Assembly: GCA_965206365.1 (NCBI GenBank)
Contig: CBDBJL010000018.1
Span: forward strand, 341,080-405,079
Direction of reading: 5' to 3'
DNA length: 64,000 nt
Source: CBDBJL01 sp965206365
GTDB lineage: Bacteria; Pseudomonadota; Alphaproteobacteria; JABAAW01; JAHZMA01
Of this stretch, positions 55,694-64,000 are shown in pieces (position 1 is the first letter of the stretch; every line of letters begins with the position of its first letter). Made by a program: the position numbers and the translations under genes. Under the pieces are notes generated by a model, which worked only from the letters and a program-made list of their open reading frames with translations, ran no database searches and had not been told where the DNA came from.

Positions 55694-56431
55694 TTGCCGT
55701 TGTATGCGACGATATTAACCTTATTTCCGGAAATGTTTCCAGGAACCTTGGATTATGCTCTTAGTGGGCGTGCTCTAAAAAATAAGCTCTGGAATTATCG
55801 GGCGGTCAATTTACATGAATTTTCTCCGCGTGGTGATGGCAGGGTTGATGATCGCCCTTACGGGGGCGGAGCGGGTATGATTATCCGTGCCGATATTATT
55901 GATACAGCACTTATGCAATATTGTGGTGATGTTGGGGAAGTGCGATCCCAAAATATTATTTATTTTACGCCGCGAGGGCAAGAATTTACCAGTAAAATGG
56001 CACAGCATTATGCCGAGGAATCGCAGATTTTTTTGGTGGCGGGGCGCTATGAAGGCATTGATCAACGGGTGATTGATAAATGGCAGATGCAAGAAATATC
56101 TGTAGGGCCTTATATTTTATCAGGGGGTGAATTGGCGGCGCAAATTTTTTTAGATGCGGTTATTCGGTTGTTACCAGATGTGGTTGGCAATCCAGATTCA
56201 CTTAAGGAGGAAAGTTTTTCCCAAGATTTTTATCAAGAATATCCGCATTATACGCGTCCGCAAAATTGGCAAGGGCGCGTTGTTCCCGAAACCTTATTGC
56301 AGGGAAATCACCAAGAAATCATTGCTTGGCGGAAGCGCAATAGTTTGCTGAAAAAGCTTGTAGGCTCACAAGAAGAAAAAAATATGGATAAAATTGATAA
56401 AATAGATGACAAAACCAATGAAAAATTATAA
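55694..56431 (+). CDS. trmD: tRNA (guanine-37-N1)-methyltransferase TrmD
   Basis: A 245-residue SPOUT methyltransferase that protects the reading frame. The frame begins at TTG 55694 (GGAAG about nine bases upstream; no ATG or GTG fits the family start MPLYATILTLFPEMF). The trefoil-knot motifs VAGRYEGIDQRV near residue 118 and SGGELAAQIFLDAVIRLLP near 142 are intact. A short Asp/Lys-rich tail ends the protein. Confidence 0.95.
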   Translation: MPLYATILTLFPEMFPGTLDYALSGRALKNKLWNYRAVNLHEFSPRGDGRVDDRPYGGGAGMIIRADIIDTALMQYCGDVGEVRSQNIIYFTPRGQEFTSKMAQHYAEESQIFLVAGRYEGIDQRVIDKWQMQEISVGPYILSGGELAAQIFLDAVIRLLPDVVGNPDSLKEESFSQDFYQEYPHYTRPQNWQGRVVPETLLQGNHQEIIAWRKRNSLLKKLVGSQEEKNMDKIDKIDDKTNEKL

Positions 56432-56511
56432 GATTGGCTGTGTTTGTCCGCGCGTTACAAAATGGGTGTAGCATAAATATTGTTGCGGAATCTTAATTTG
56501 GAAATGAACTA

Positions 56512-56910
56512 ATGAAAAATGCTATTTTGCAATCGATAGAAGAAGAATTTATTAAGGGTGATATCCCAGAATTTGCCGCGGGAGATAGTTTGCGCGTGCG
56601 GGTGAAAATTGTTGAGGGAACAAATTCACGAATTCAAAATTTTGAAGGGGTTTGCATTGCACGAAGCAATTCTGGTTTAGGAAGTAGCTTTACTGTGCGT
56701 AAAATTTCTTATGGTGAAGGTGTGGAACGGGTTTTTCCGCTTCATAGTCCGTTATTAGATGGTATTGAAGTGGTCCGTCGTGGGCGCGTTCGGCGGGCAA
56801 AACTTTATTATCTGCGGGCATTGCGTGGCAAAGCGGCACGGATTGCAGAAAAAGCTCCGAAGCGTTTAATCAAATCTAAGAAAAAATTGCAAGCTGAAAA
56901 TGCAAAATAA
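56512..56910 (+). CDS. rplS: 50S ribosomal protein L19
   Basis: A 132-residue L19; the FAAGDSLRVRVKIVEGTNSR, FEGVCIARSNSGLGSSFTVR and RRGRVRRAKLYYLRALRGK segments are standard, followed by the usual Lys-rich tail. 80 bases after trmD. Confidence 0.96.
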   Translation: MKNAILQSIEEEFIKGDIPEFAAGDSLRVRVKIVEGTNSRIQNFEGVCIARSNSGLGSSFTVRKISYGEGVERVFPLHSPLLDGIEVVRRGRVRRAKLYYLRALRGKAARIAEKAPKRLIKSKKKLQAENAK

Positions 56911-57020
56911 ATTGATTCGCAAGTAGAAGATTCATCATAGAATTGGTTGTAGAATCTATTCGTTAATGATCCTCATTGGTTTTTGAGGTGAAGGTTTGTC
57001 GTTGTTTTAAGGGTTGTAAG

Positions 57021-58424
57021 ATGGTGCAAACATTATTTGACAAAATTTGGGGAAATCATCTCGTTCATAAGCAAGAAGATGGTACTTGTATGCTTTATGT
57101 TGATCGGCATTTGGTGCATGAAGTTACCTCACCACAGGCATTTGAAGGTTTGCGAAAATCTGGCAGAAAATTGCGTCGTCCGCAATCGGTTTTGGCTGTT
57201 TCTGATCATAATGTTCCTACTAGTAAGGGGCGGGGCAATGGGATTGAAGATGAGGAAAGTCGGATTCAAGTCGAAACATTAGAAAAAAATTGTCAAGAAT
57301 TTGGCATTGATTATTTTGATATGAGTGATATTCGCCAAGGAATTGTGCATATTATCGGGCCTGAGCAGGGTTTTACTTTGCCGGGAATGACAATTGTGTG
57401 TGGTGATTCGCATACTTCTACCCATGGGGCATTTGGGGCCTTGGCATTTGGGATTGGCACTTCTGAAGTTGAACATGTGTTGGTTACGCAAACTTTGCGC
57501 CAAAAACCAGCAAAAAATATGCGAGTATGGGTGGAAGGTGATTTGCCGATTGGGGTTCGCGCAAAAGATATGATTTTGGCAATTATTGCTAAAATTGGGA
57601 CTGCAGGTGGTACCGGGCATGTGATTGAATATGCCGGTGATGCGATTACAGCATTATCGATGGAAGGACGCATGACCATATGCAATATGACCATCGAGGC
57701 GGGTGCACGGGCGGGCTTGATTGCTCCGGATGAAGTTACATTTGCGTATTTAAAGAATCGTCCATTGGCACCCAAAGGTGCGGATTGGGAACGGGCGGTA
57801 GAATTTTGGCGTTGTTTGCCAAGTGATGTTGGGGCAAAATATGATCAAGAGATTCTGCTTAAGGCGAGTGATATTGCCCCAATGATTACGTGGGGAACCT
57901 CGCCTGAAGATGCGTTGCCAATTACAGGAAAAGTACCATCTGCAAAGGATGAAAAGGATGAAAATAAGCGGCGCTCAATTGAGCAATCTTTGGCTTATAT
58001 GGGGCTTGAGGCCGGAACAGCGTTTCAAGATATTGCCATAGATCGGGTGTTTATTGGTTCATGCACGAATGGCAGAATCGAAGATTTACGTGAAGCGGCA
58101 AATATTGCCAAAGGGCGCAAAATTGCTAAAAACGTACAAGCTATGATTGTTCCGGGTTCGGGATTGGTTAAACAGCAAGCTGAAATTGAAGGCTTGGATA
58201 AAATTTTTGTTGCAGCGGGATTTGATTGGCGCGAACCAGGATGTTCGATGTGTTTGGCAATGAATGCAGATAGTTTATTACCAGGAGAGCGATGCGCTTC
58301 GACATCGAATCGTAATTTTGAAGGTCGGCAAGGACGTGGCGGGCGCACGCATTTAATGAGCCCGGCAATGGCAGTGAGTGCCGCAATTACAGGAAAATTA
58401 ACCGATGTTAGGGATTTTATTTAA
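57021..58424 (+). CDS. leuC: 3-isopropylmalate dehydratase large subunit
   Basis: A 467-residue aconitase-family subunit that, with LeuD, isomerises 2- to 3-isopropylmalate in leucine synthesis. The [4Fe-4S] cysteines are in FIGSCTNGRI near residue 345 and EPGCSMCLAMN near 405; GDSHTSTHGAFGALAFGIG near 130 is the substrate region. I start it at ATG 57021, preceded by AAGGG; a TTG frame 15 codons earlier is unlikely. Its stop overlaps the leuD ATG by one base. Confidence 0.96.
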   Translation: MVQTLFDKIWGNHLVHKQEDGTCMLYVDRHLVHEVTSPQAFEGLRKSGRKLRRPQSVLAVSDHNVPTSKGRGNGIEDEESRIQVETLEKNCQEFGIDYFDMSDIRQGIVHIIGPEQGFTLPGMTIVCGDSHTSTHGAFGALAFGIGTSEVEHVLVTQTLRQKPAKNMRVWVEGDLPIGVRAKDMILAIIAKIGTAGGTGHVIEYAGDAITALSMEGRMTICNMTIEAGARAGLIAPDEVTFAYLKNRPLAPKGADWERAVEFWRCLPSDVGAKYDQEILLKASDIAPMITWGTSPEDALPITGKVPSAKDEKDENKRRSIEQSLAYMGLEAGTAFQDIAIDRVFIGSCTNGRIEDLREAANIAKGRKIAKNVQAMIVPGSGLVKQQAEIEGLDKIFVAAGFDWREPGCSMCLAMNADSLLPGERCASTSNRNFEGRQGRGGRTHLMSPAMAVSAAITGKLTDVRDFI

Positions 58425-59020
58425 TGCAGTCTTTTTGTGAGCTTAAGGCGATTGCCGCACCTTTGGATCGAATGAATATTGATACGGATATGATCATTCC
58501 CAAACAATTCTTAAAAACAGTGGAGCGATTTGGTTTGGGAAAAAATTTATTCGAAGAATTACGCTATACAAGCGATGGTGAAGAAATTCCTAGCTTTATC
58601 TTGAATCAACAGCCTTACCGTCAGGCAAAAATTTTAGTAACGGGTGAAAATTTTGGTTGCGGTTCAAGTCGTGAACACGCACCTTGGGCATTGCTCGGTT
58701 TTGGCATTAGCGCGATTATTGCCCCCAGCTATGCCGATATTTTTTATAATAATTGTTTTAAAAATGGTATTTTGCCCATTATTTTACCGAAAGAAGCGGT
58801 AAAGGAAATTATCGAGAATATTTCGATGGTGAATGAAATGATGATTTCATTGCCCCAACAGCAAGTGCATCATGGCGAACGGCTTTATTCGTTTGAAGTG
58901 GATTCTTTTGGAAAAAAATGTTTACTAGAAGGCTTAGATGATATTGGTCTTAGTTTAGAAAATGTGGCGAGTATCGATGATTTTGAAGTAAAACATCTGC
59001 AAACCCAACCTTGGATTTAA
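58424..59020 (+). CDS. leuD: 3-isopropylmalate dehydratase small subunit
   Basis: A 198-residue swivel-domain partner of LeuC. LDRMNIDTDMIIPKQFL near residue 11 and the catalytic-loop ENFGCGSSREHAPWAL near 74 are diagnostic. The ATG shares its A with the leuC stop codon; leuB follows after 4 bases, giving a compact leuCDB operon. Confidence 0.96.
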   Translation: MQSFCELKAIAAPLDRMNIDTDMIIPKQFLKTVERFGLGKNLFEELRYTSDGEEIPSFILNQQPYRQAKILVTGENFGCGSSREHAPWALLGFGISAIIAPSYADIFYNNCFKNGILPIILPKEAVKEIIENISMVNEMMISLPQQQVHHGERLYSFEVDSFGKKCLLEGLDDIGLSLENVASIDDFEVKHLQTQPWI

Positions 59021-59024
59021 TGTA

Positions 59025-60119
59025 ATGGCAAAAATTTTGTTACTTCCTGGCGATGGTGTCGGTACAGAAATTATGGTTCAAGCCAGACGCGTTTTAGATT
59101 GGGCAAATGGGCAAGAGATAACGCTGAATTTTGAAATGACGCAGCAATTGGTGGGCGGGGTCTCGTATGATGCGGAGGGAACACCCCTTACTGATGCAGT
59201 TTTGGCTGAAGCTATGGTGGCAGATGCGGTTTTGTTGGGTGCTGTTGGCGGGCCTGATTATGATCATGTTCCGCGTAATTTGCGCCCCGAAGTTGCATTA
59301 CTTCAGTTGCGTAAAGAGCTAGATTTATTTGCAAATTTGCGTCCAGCTTGCACTTTTCCAGCATTGGCGTCAGCATCCTCTTTAAAGGCAGATATTGTGA
59401 GTGGACTCGATATTTTGATTGTGCGCGAACTCACTTCAGGGGTTTATTTTGGAACTCCGCGCGGAATGGAAACTTTGCCCGATGGCACCGAGCGTTGTGT
59501 GGATACGCAAAGCTATAATCGAGATGAAATTATCCGTATTGCTGAGGTGGCGTTTGAGCTTGCTAGGGAGCGCAATGGCTTGGTGCATTCGGCAGAGAAA
59601 TCTAATGTGATGGAAACCGGTATGTTTTGGCGTAATATTGTCAGCGATTTGCATCGCGAAAAATATTCTGATGTAAAATTACAGCATATTTTGGCAGATA
59701 ATTGTGCGATGCAATTGGTGCGCGCGCCAAAACAATTTGATGTTTTGGTAACGGATAATTTATTTGGAGATTTACTTTCAGATGTTGCGGCAATGCTAAC
59801 AGGTTCGTTAGGAATGTTGCCTTCAGCCTCGTTAGGGTCTGCTGATGCCAGCGGTAGGCGCAAAGCTATGTATGAACCCGTTCACGGCACTGCGCCCGAT
59901 ATTGCCGGTAAAAATATTGTCAACCCGATTGCTATGATTGCATCGGTGGCAATGATGTTGCGTTATTCTTTTGCTTCTGCTAATTTGGCTGAGAAAATTG
60001 AAAATGCGATTGCGGATGTGCTGGCTTCGGGTGTGCGAACTGCAGATATTGCGCTAGAAAGTGAGAATGCGGTGAGTACGGAGGCTATGGGCGATGCAAT
60101 TTTAGCACAATTAGGGTAA
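59025..60119 (+). CDS. leuB: 3-isopropylmalate dehydrogenase
   Basis: A 364-residue NAD-dependent decarboxylating dehydrogenase. LLPGDGVGTEIM at the start, the RELTSGVYFGTPRG loop, the catalytic lysine in SAEKSNVMETGMFWR near residue 188 and DNLFGDLLSDVAAMLTGSLG (metal Asp residues) near 244 are present. It completes the leu operon, 20 bases before pyrF. Confidence 0.96.
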   Translation: MAKILLLPGDGVGTEIMVQARRVLDWANGQEITLNFEMTQQLVGGVSYDAEGTPLTDAVLAEAMVADAVLLGAVGGPDYDHVPRNLRPEVALLQLRKELDLFANLRPACTFPALASASSLKADIVSGLDILIVRELTSGVYFGTPRGMETLPDGTERCVDTQSYNRDEIIRIAEVAFELARERNGLVHSAEKSNVMETGMFWRNIVSDLHREKYSDVKLQHILADNCAMQLVRAPKQFDVLVTDNLFGDLLSDVAAMLTGSLGMLPSASLGSADASGRRKAMYEPVHGTAPDIAGKNIVNPIAMIASVAMMLRYSFASANLAEKIENAIADVLASGVRTADIALESENAVSTEAMGDAILAQLG

Positions 60120-60145
60120 GCAATTTTAGCAAAGATGGTTTGAAG

Positions 60146-61006
60146 ATGGATAAAAGAGAAGATCAATATCAAGAGGCGCGCGGAAAATTGATTGTGGCTT
60201 TAGATATTTCCGATTGTGAGCAAGCGCGAGCTTTGATTGCAGAGCTGGGTGATGAGGTAGAATTTTATAAAATTGGCATGGAATTAATTTACCATGGTGG
60301 GCTTGAGCTTGCAACAGAGTTGAAAAAAGACGGCAAGAAAATTTTTATCGATGCGAAATTGCACGATATTCCACGGACGGTTTTATCCGCAGCGCGCAAT
60401 ATTGAAAAATATGGTGCTGATTTGCTGACTCTGCATTGCAATGCTTCTTGTTTGGCTGCCTTTGAAGATTATAAACAAGAACCACAGGCGCGAACAAGCA
60501 AAATGAAATGGTGCTTTGTGACGGTATTAACATCGGAAGATGCAAAAGATTTAGAGGCCATGGCAATTCAGCGGAAAGTATCAGATCATGTGGAGTATTT
60601 GGCAAAAAAGGCAACCAGCAAGCAGGCGCATGGATTGGTGGCATCGGTAAATGAAGTAGAAATGTTACGGAAAATTAAAGGTGATTTTCTTATTATCACG
60701 CCGGGGATTCGCCCGGAAAATGCACAATCGGATGATCAAAAACGTGTTGCCACTCCTACTAAGGCGATTCAGGTAGGTTCAGATTATTTGGTGGTTGGGC
60801 GTCCGATCATTTTGGCGTCGGATAAAAAACAAGCCGCACATGATATTATTGTTGAAATTCATCAAGCAATACAGGCAAAGAAGCAGGAGGTACAAAATGA
60901 GCTTGATTTTGCAACCGAAAAGGCAAAATCACCCGCTGCCAATATGGTTTCGCCTCGCCAGCAAATAACAGAACCTTATTTGGGCACTGCAACTGCAATT
61001 ATATAA
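60146..61006 (+). CDS. pyrF: Orotidine 5'-phosphate decarboxylase
   Basis: A 286-residue decarboxylase that makes UMP. The KLIVALDI start, the catalytic FIDAKLHDIPRTV (Lys/Asp) near residue 72, TPGIRPE near 195 and VVGRPII near 224 show the class I fold. About 45 residues follow the usual C-terminus (from EIHQAIQAKK) and look unstructured. ATG 60146 is used; a TTG two codons earlier is possible. It ends the plus-strand run and faces the decayed gene at 61 kb. Confidence 0.94.
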   Translation: MDKREDQYQEARGKLIVALDISDCEQARALIAELGDEVEFYKIGMELIYHGGLELATELKKDGKKIFIDAKLHDIPRTVLSAARNIEKYGADLLTLHCNASCLAAFEDYKQEPQARTSKMKWCFVTVLTSEDAKDLEAMAIQRKVSDHVEYLAKKATSKQAHGLVASVNEVEMLRKIKGDFLIITPGIRPENAQSDDQKRVATPTKAIQVGSDYLVVGRPIILASDKKQAAHDIIVEIHQAIQAKKQEVQNELDFATEKAKSPAANMVSPRQQITEPYLGTATAII

Positions 61007-61023
61007 TTAATTTTGTAAAATAT

Positions 61024-61860
61024 TTAATCTAGCAATAAATCTTCGCGTATTGCGTTGCGCTGGTGATGAGTTGGCAAAGCTCTGTCGTAGAGTTGCAAGC
61101 AACGGGCAATCATGTCGGGAATTTCGGAAAACCAATATAACGTGCCCGAAAGCGGCGATACGCGGTGCAAAGTATAACGGCCTTTGAAAATTTGCAAATC
61201 GTCTGCTTTTAAATGCAACGTTTTCACTTGGCTATTATCGCCATCTAATTTTTTTTATCGCGTCAAAATTTTCGTTAGTTTGGGCTGGAATGAAGGACGC
61301 ATATTTAAAAATGCCACCTTCTTGACTATTTTGAATCGCCAAGGTTACCGTATCATTATTGGTATCAATAATGCCACGGAAAACCATTTCCCTCGTATGA
61401 AACGTTAATAATCACATCGGCAAGCGGGTTTAGCATGGCGGTAAAATTCTTTTTCTTGCAGGCTATCTTGAATGAAGGGCACAAAAAATGGCAATTTATA
61501 AATTGCTCGTAAGATCGAATTATCGGCGGAAATAAAGCCATTAGATCTATCGTAAAAACGTCGAATCGGGTGATTTTTGGGATAACCAACATCATCTTTT
61601 GTAAAATAGGGGTTTTTTGAATAAAAAGCATGTTTTTCTACCCGATCGCCTTTGGCGATGAAATCAGAAATTTTTGTAGGAGCAATAAAATTTTTTAAAA
61701 TTGCGCAACCATCATCGGCCAATTGCAGATGAATATTTTCGAGCATCTTTTGGTATGTTTCACTTTGCAGTTTATCAATGGGATATCGCTGAGTATTGAC
61801 ATAATCTTTTGGGTCAATTTTTTGCCCCCCCTTATCTTACTTGAAAATAAAAAATGCCAT
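61024..61860 (-). pseudogene. HalD/BesD-like 2-oxoglutarate Fe(II) oxygenase pseudogene
   Basis: Three reading frames on the minus strand join into one protein of about 275 residues when three single-base insertions are removed: an extra C near 61425, an extra T near 61385 and an extra A in an A8 run near 61245. The rebuilt product reads like the HalD/BesD halogenase family: RYPIDKLQSETYQ, ADDGCAILKNF, FTKDDVGYPKNHPIRRFYDR, PLADVIINVSYEGNGFPWHY-DTN, LQIFKGRYTLHRVSP (distal His). The HxD metal motif (H-Y-D) is kept, so the ancestor was a hydroxylase-like member rather than an HxG halogenase. An in-frame TAA also follows seven codons after ATG 61860. It is not expressed as a whole protein. Confidence 0.75.
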
Positions 61861-61924
61861 AATAAAATTATAGCAGAAAAAATATGAATTGCAATAAAAT
61901 CTACCAGCTTTATCGCTATGCTTG

Positions 61925-62782
61925 TTACAAGGATTCTGATAATGGCGGGGTGATGTGGATTGAGGCAATTCGAGTTTTTTCCATTTTCAAAATTTTAAAT
62001 CGATACCCATGAAATGAAAAGATTTGATCTTTTTGTGGTAAAGTTCGGGCTTCATGCATAACCAGCCCAGCAATGGTAACAGCATGATTATCTGGCAAAA
62101 CCCAACCTAAATCGCGATTTAAATCGCGGATAGGCACCGAGCCTTCGACAATATAATAACCATCTTTATGTTTCGTTCCAACAGATTGATTGTCGCTTTC
62201 ATCATCAATATTGCCAACAATTTCTTCCAAAATATCTTCTAAAGTGATGATGCCTAAAAACATCCCATATTCATCAACAACAATCGAACAATGTTCACGT
62301 CGTTCTTGGAAAGATTTCAATTGCTCCTTCAGGGAAGTATTATCGGGTACAAACCAAGGTTTGGTAGCAATTCTTAAAATATCTTTGCGGCTGATGCGTC
62401 CTTTACAACGTCGATATTCACTCATTAAATGCTTGGCATGCACAAGCGCGATAATTTCTTCATGTTTTCCATCAATTAACGGGAAACGTGAGAAAGAGCT
62501 TGCCATGACTTGATCTAAAATCTCGGTAGCAGGTTGTGTTAGATCTAATATTTCGACATCACGACGATGCGTCATCACATTAGAAGCATCGATATTATCC
62601 AGATCTAAAATGGAATGGAGCATTTGTTTTTCATCTGTTGAGGTAACCGCTTTATCGTGCATTTCAATTGCACCGCGCAAGATTTCATCTTGTTCATTGG
62701 CGGCTGTATTTTGCGCAATATTCTTAAATAAATTCAGACCAAAGGGGCGTGAAATTAGCCATAAAATCCCCTGTAAGATCAA
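61925..62782 (-). CDS. CBS/CorC_HlyC domain half of a split DUF21-CBS protein
   Basis: The downstream 285 codons of a HlyC/CorC-type protein: two CBS domains (about residues 65-185 with the DEYGMFLGIITLEDILEEIVG signature) and the C-terminal CorC_HlyC transporter-associated domain (IVEGSVPIRDLNRDLGW near 215). The frame opens only at TTG 62782 and its first codons (ILQGILWLISRPFG) complete the last membrane helix of the DUF21 part, which is in another frame 58 bases upstream. It is thus the second half of a gene broken by a one-base insertion. CorC-like proteins take part in Mg2+/Co2+ homeostasis. Confidence 0.75.
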   Translation of the reverse strand: MILQGILWLISRPFGLNLFKNIAQNTAANEQDEILRGAIEMHDKAVTSTDEKQMLHSILDLDNIDASNVMTHRRDVEILDLTQPATEILDQVMASSFSRFPLIDGKHEEIIALVHAKHLMSEYRRCKGRISRKDILRIATKPWFVPDNTSLKEQLKSFQERREHCSIVVDEYGMFLGIITLEDILEEIVGNIDDESDNQSVGTKHKDGYYIVEGSVPIRDLNRDLGWVLPDNHAVTIAGLVMHEARTLPQKDQIFSFHGYRFKILKMEKTRIASIHITPPLSESL

Positions 62783-63212
62783 TAAGATCGGGGGTAGTGA
62801 TAATTAGGAGGATATGGATAAAGGGCGAGAGTTTTAACGCAAGCCAATCGGCATGTTTTACGGCAATTGTTTTGGGTAAAATTTCAGCAAAAATTAAAAT
62901 TACGCTTGTCATAATTAAAGTCGCATAAGCGACTCCAGATTGCCCAAACATGTTAATTAAAACTGAAGTTGCAATTGCTGAGGCCAAAACATTAACGAAA
63001 TTATTACCCAGTAGCAGAAGGGTAATTAATTTATCCATACGCTCACGCAAAGTTAGAAAAATTTTTGCGCGTTTATCGCCACGTTTGGCGCGTAAATAAT
63101 TAAGGGGTGAGGTGGCCGTGAAGGCTGTTTCCGAGCCGGAAAATAGGGCCGAAAGGATGATTAAAAAAATAATGGCAATCAATGCCCAGATCAGATCATT
63201 TGAGATAGGCAT
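62724..63212 (-). CDS. DUF21 (CNNM-type) membrane half of a split DUF21-CBS protein
   Basis: The upstream 162 codons encode the DUF21 transmembrane domain: a first helix LIWALIAIIFLIILSALF, the FSGSETAFTATSP motif, LLLLGNNFVNVLASAIAT and ILPKTIAVKHADWLAL. At ITTP the frame runs through a C5 stretch (near 62790) and then ends after 19 unrelated residues; removing one C joins it to the CBS half in frame 2. It starts 2 bases after the aroB stop codon, matching the usual aroK-aroB-hlyC/CorC order. Confidence 0.75.
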   Translation of the reverse strand: MPISNDLIWALIAIIFLIILSALFSGSETAFTATSPLNYLRAKRGDKRAKIFLTLRERMDKLITLLLLGNNFVNVLASAIATSVLINMFGQSGVAYATLIMTSVILIFAEILPKTIAVKHADWLALKLSPFIHILLIITTPDLIDLTGDFMANFTPLWSEFI

Positions 63213-63214
63213 TT

Positions 63215-64000
63215 TTAATATTCGGCAAGAATTTCATGTAATGTGGGCAACAAACTCTCCACGCTAAAGCCGGGAGTTAAAACGCAATTACCAATGGCTT
63301 CAGGAAGAATTAACATAATATTGCCGGCATTATTCTTTTTATCAGGTAGCATCGCACGACATAAAATTTCGCCAGTTAAATCAAAGGGTAAGTGGAAAGG
63401 GTTGGTGCTAATGCCTAAATCTTGTAGATGGGTTTCGATTTTGGTTGCACAATTGGCTGGGCATTTGCCAATTTTTTCCGCAAAACGAAATGCCATCACC
63501 AAGCCAATGGCAACCGCTTCACCATGCAAAAGGATTTCAGTGTTATAATCAGCCAGATTTTCTAAGGCATGGGCAAAGCTGTGCCCTAAATTAAGGAGCG
63601 CGCGCATTCCAGCTTCACGTTCGTCAGCATTAACAATGGCAGCTTTTGCGCGACATGAGGTGCTGATTGCATAGAGTAAGGCTTCGGAATCCCGCACCAA
63701 AACTTTGCTACCATTTTCCAACAACCAATTAAAAAAAGATTCGTCGTTGATTAAACCATATTTAATGATTTCCGCATAACCAGATTGCATATGTCGAATC
63801 GGCAAGGTTTGCAGAATTTTACAATTAATCAATACCATTTCGGGTTGGTAAAATGCTCCGACCAAATTTTTCCCAATTGACATGTTAATACCAGTTTTGC
63901 CACCCACAGAAGAATCTACCTGTGCTAATAATGTGGTAGGAATTTGTATAAAGCGAATCCCGCGTAAAATGGTTGCGGCAACAAAGCCACTTAAATCACC
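63215..64000 (-). CDS. aroB: 3-dehydroquinate synthase, C-terminal part
   Basis: Truncated by the window edge: the minus-strand frame is open to base 64000 (LRGIRFIQIPTTLLAQVDSSVGGKTGIN precedes the visible part). It carries the GGKTGIN nucleotide-binding loop, the zinc ligand regions (EIIKYG, LLNLGHSFAHALE with two His and HGEAVAIGLVMA) and the C-terminal domain. The enzyme makes dehydroquinate in the shikimate pathway. It lies 2 bases upstream of the split DUF21 gene. Confidence 0.93.
   Translation of the reverse strand, partial: GDLSGFVAATILRGIRFIQIPTTLLAQVDSSVGGKTGINMSIGKNLVGAFYQPEMVLINCKILQTLPIRHMQSGYAEIIKYGLINDESFFNWLLENGSKVLVRDSEALLYAISTSCRAKAAIVNADEREAGMRALLNLGHSFAHALENLADYNTEILLHGEAVAIGLVMAFRFAEKIGKCPANCATKIETHLQDLGISTNPFHLPFDLTGEILCRAMLPDKKNNAGNIMLILPEAIGNCVLTPGFSVESLLPTLHEILAEY

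Noticed and set aside
61184..61408. A plus-strand frame in the oxygenase pseudogene region
   Set aside because: It is antisense to the pseudogene and unrelated to any family.

Overview
The window is a 64 kb piece of an AT-rich, gene-dense chromosome from an alphaproteobacterium. The lineage call rests on a DUF1013/TrcR-type cell-cycle regulator, FlbT, a hisD–UPF0262–phosphatase–maf–RNase E/G cluster and the secE–nusG–rplKAJL–rpoBC order; a Rhodospirillales-like relative is my best guess, but the sequence does not fix the family. I saw no insertion sequence, phage or CRISPR array. The standard genetic code fits everything.

Layout. 1–8.5 kb (+): end of lysA, purD, a dimethylglycine/sarcosine-dehydrogenase-like flavoprotein, a TolC-like exporter protein with a long coiled-coil tail, TrcR, a DsbA-like thioredoxin-fold protein and a HAD 5'-nucleotidase. 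8.5–15.2 kb (-): hisG-hisD-UPF0262-phosphatase-maf-RNase E/G operon, then htpG. 15.4–18.4 kb: rpsT, a small unknown protein, an amidohydrolase and an outer-membrane barrel. 18.5–26.2 kb (-): pgi, galE and a 1675-codon gene made of a degenerate FtsE-like ABC domain plus about 1,350 residues of acidic Pro/Glu repeats. 26.5–29.5 kb: an ankyrin gene with a broken start, tRNA-Phe, rlmB, flbT, bolA. 29.5–33.7 kb: the glyoxylate shunt pair aceA-aceB behind a structured leader, and a TPR protein. 33.8–46.3 kb: tRNA-Ala and the secE-nusG-ribosomal-protein-RNA-polymerase cluster. 46.4–53 kb: amidase-PBP1A, ndk, M17 peptidase-MarR. 53.3–61 kb: ffh-rpsP-rimM-trmD-rplS-leuC-leuD-leuB-pyrF. 61–64 kb (-): aroB (truncated by the window edge), a DUF21/CBS gene split by a frameshift, and a multiply frameshifted HalD/BesD-like 2-oxoglutarate oxygenase pseudogene.

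Together the genes describe a free-living-type metabolism (His, Leu, Lys and aromatic synthesis, purines and pyrimidines, acetate/fatty-acid growth through the glyoxylate shunt, C1/methylamine oxidation) with local signs of decay: at least four single-base insertions in 61–63 kb, an in-frame stop at codon 3 of the ankyrin gene, and a 22-bp tandem duplication that rewrites the C-terminus of malate synthase. The most unusual object is the FtsE-like/giant-repeat gene, in which every ABC catalytic motif is degraded while the fold-level sequence is still recognisable.
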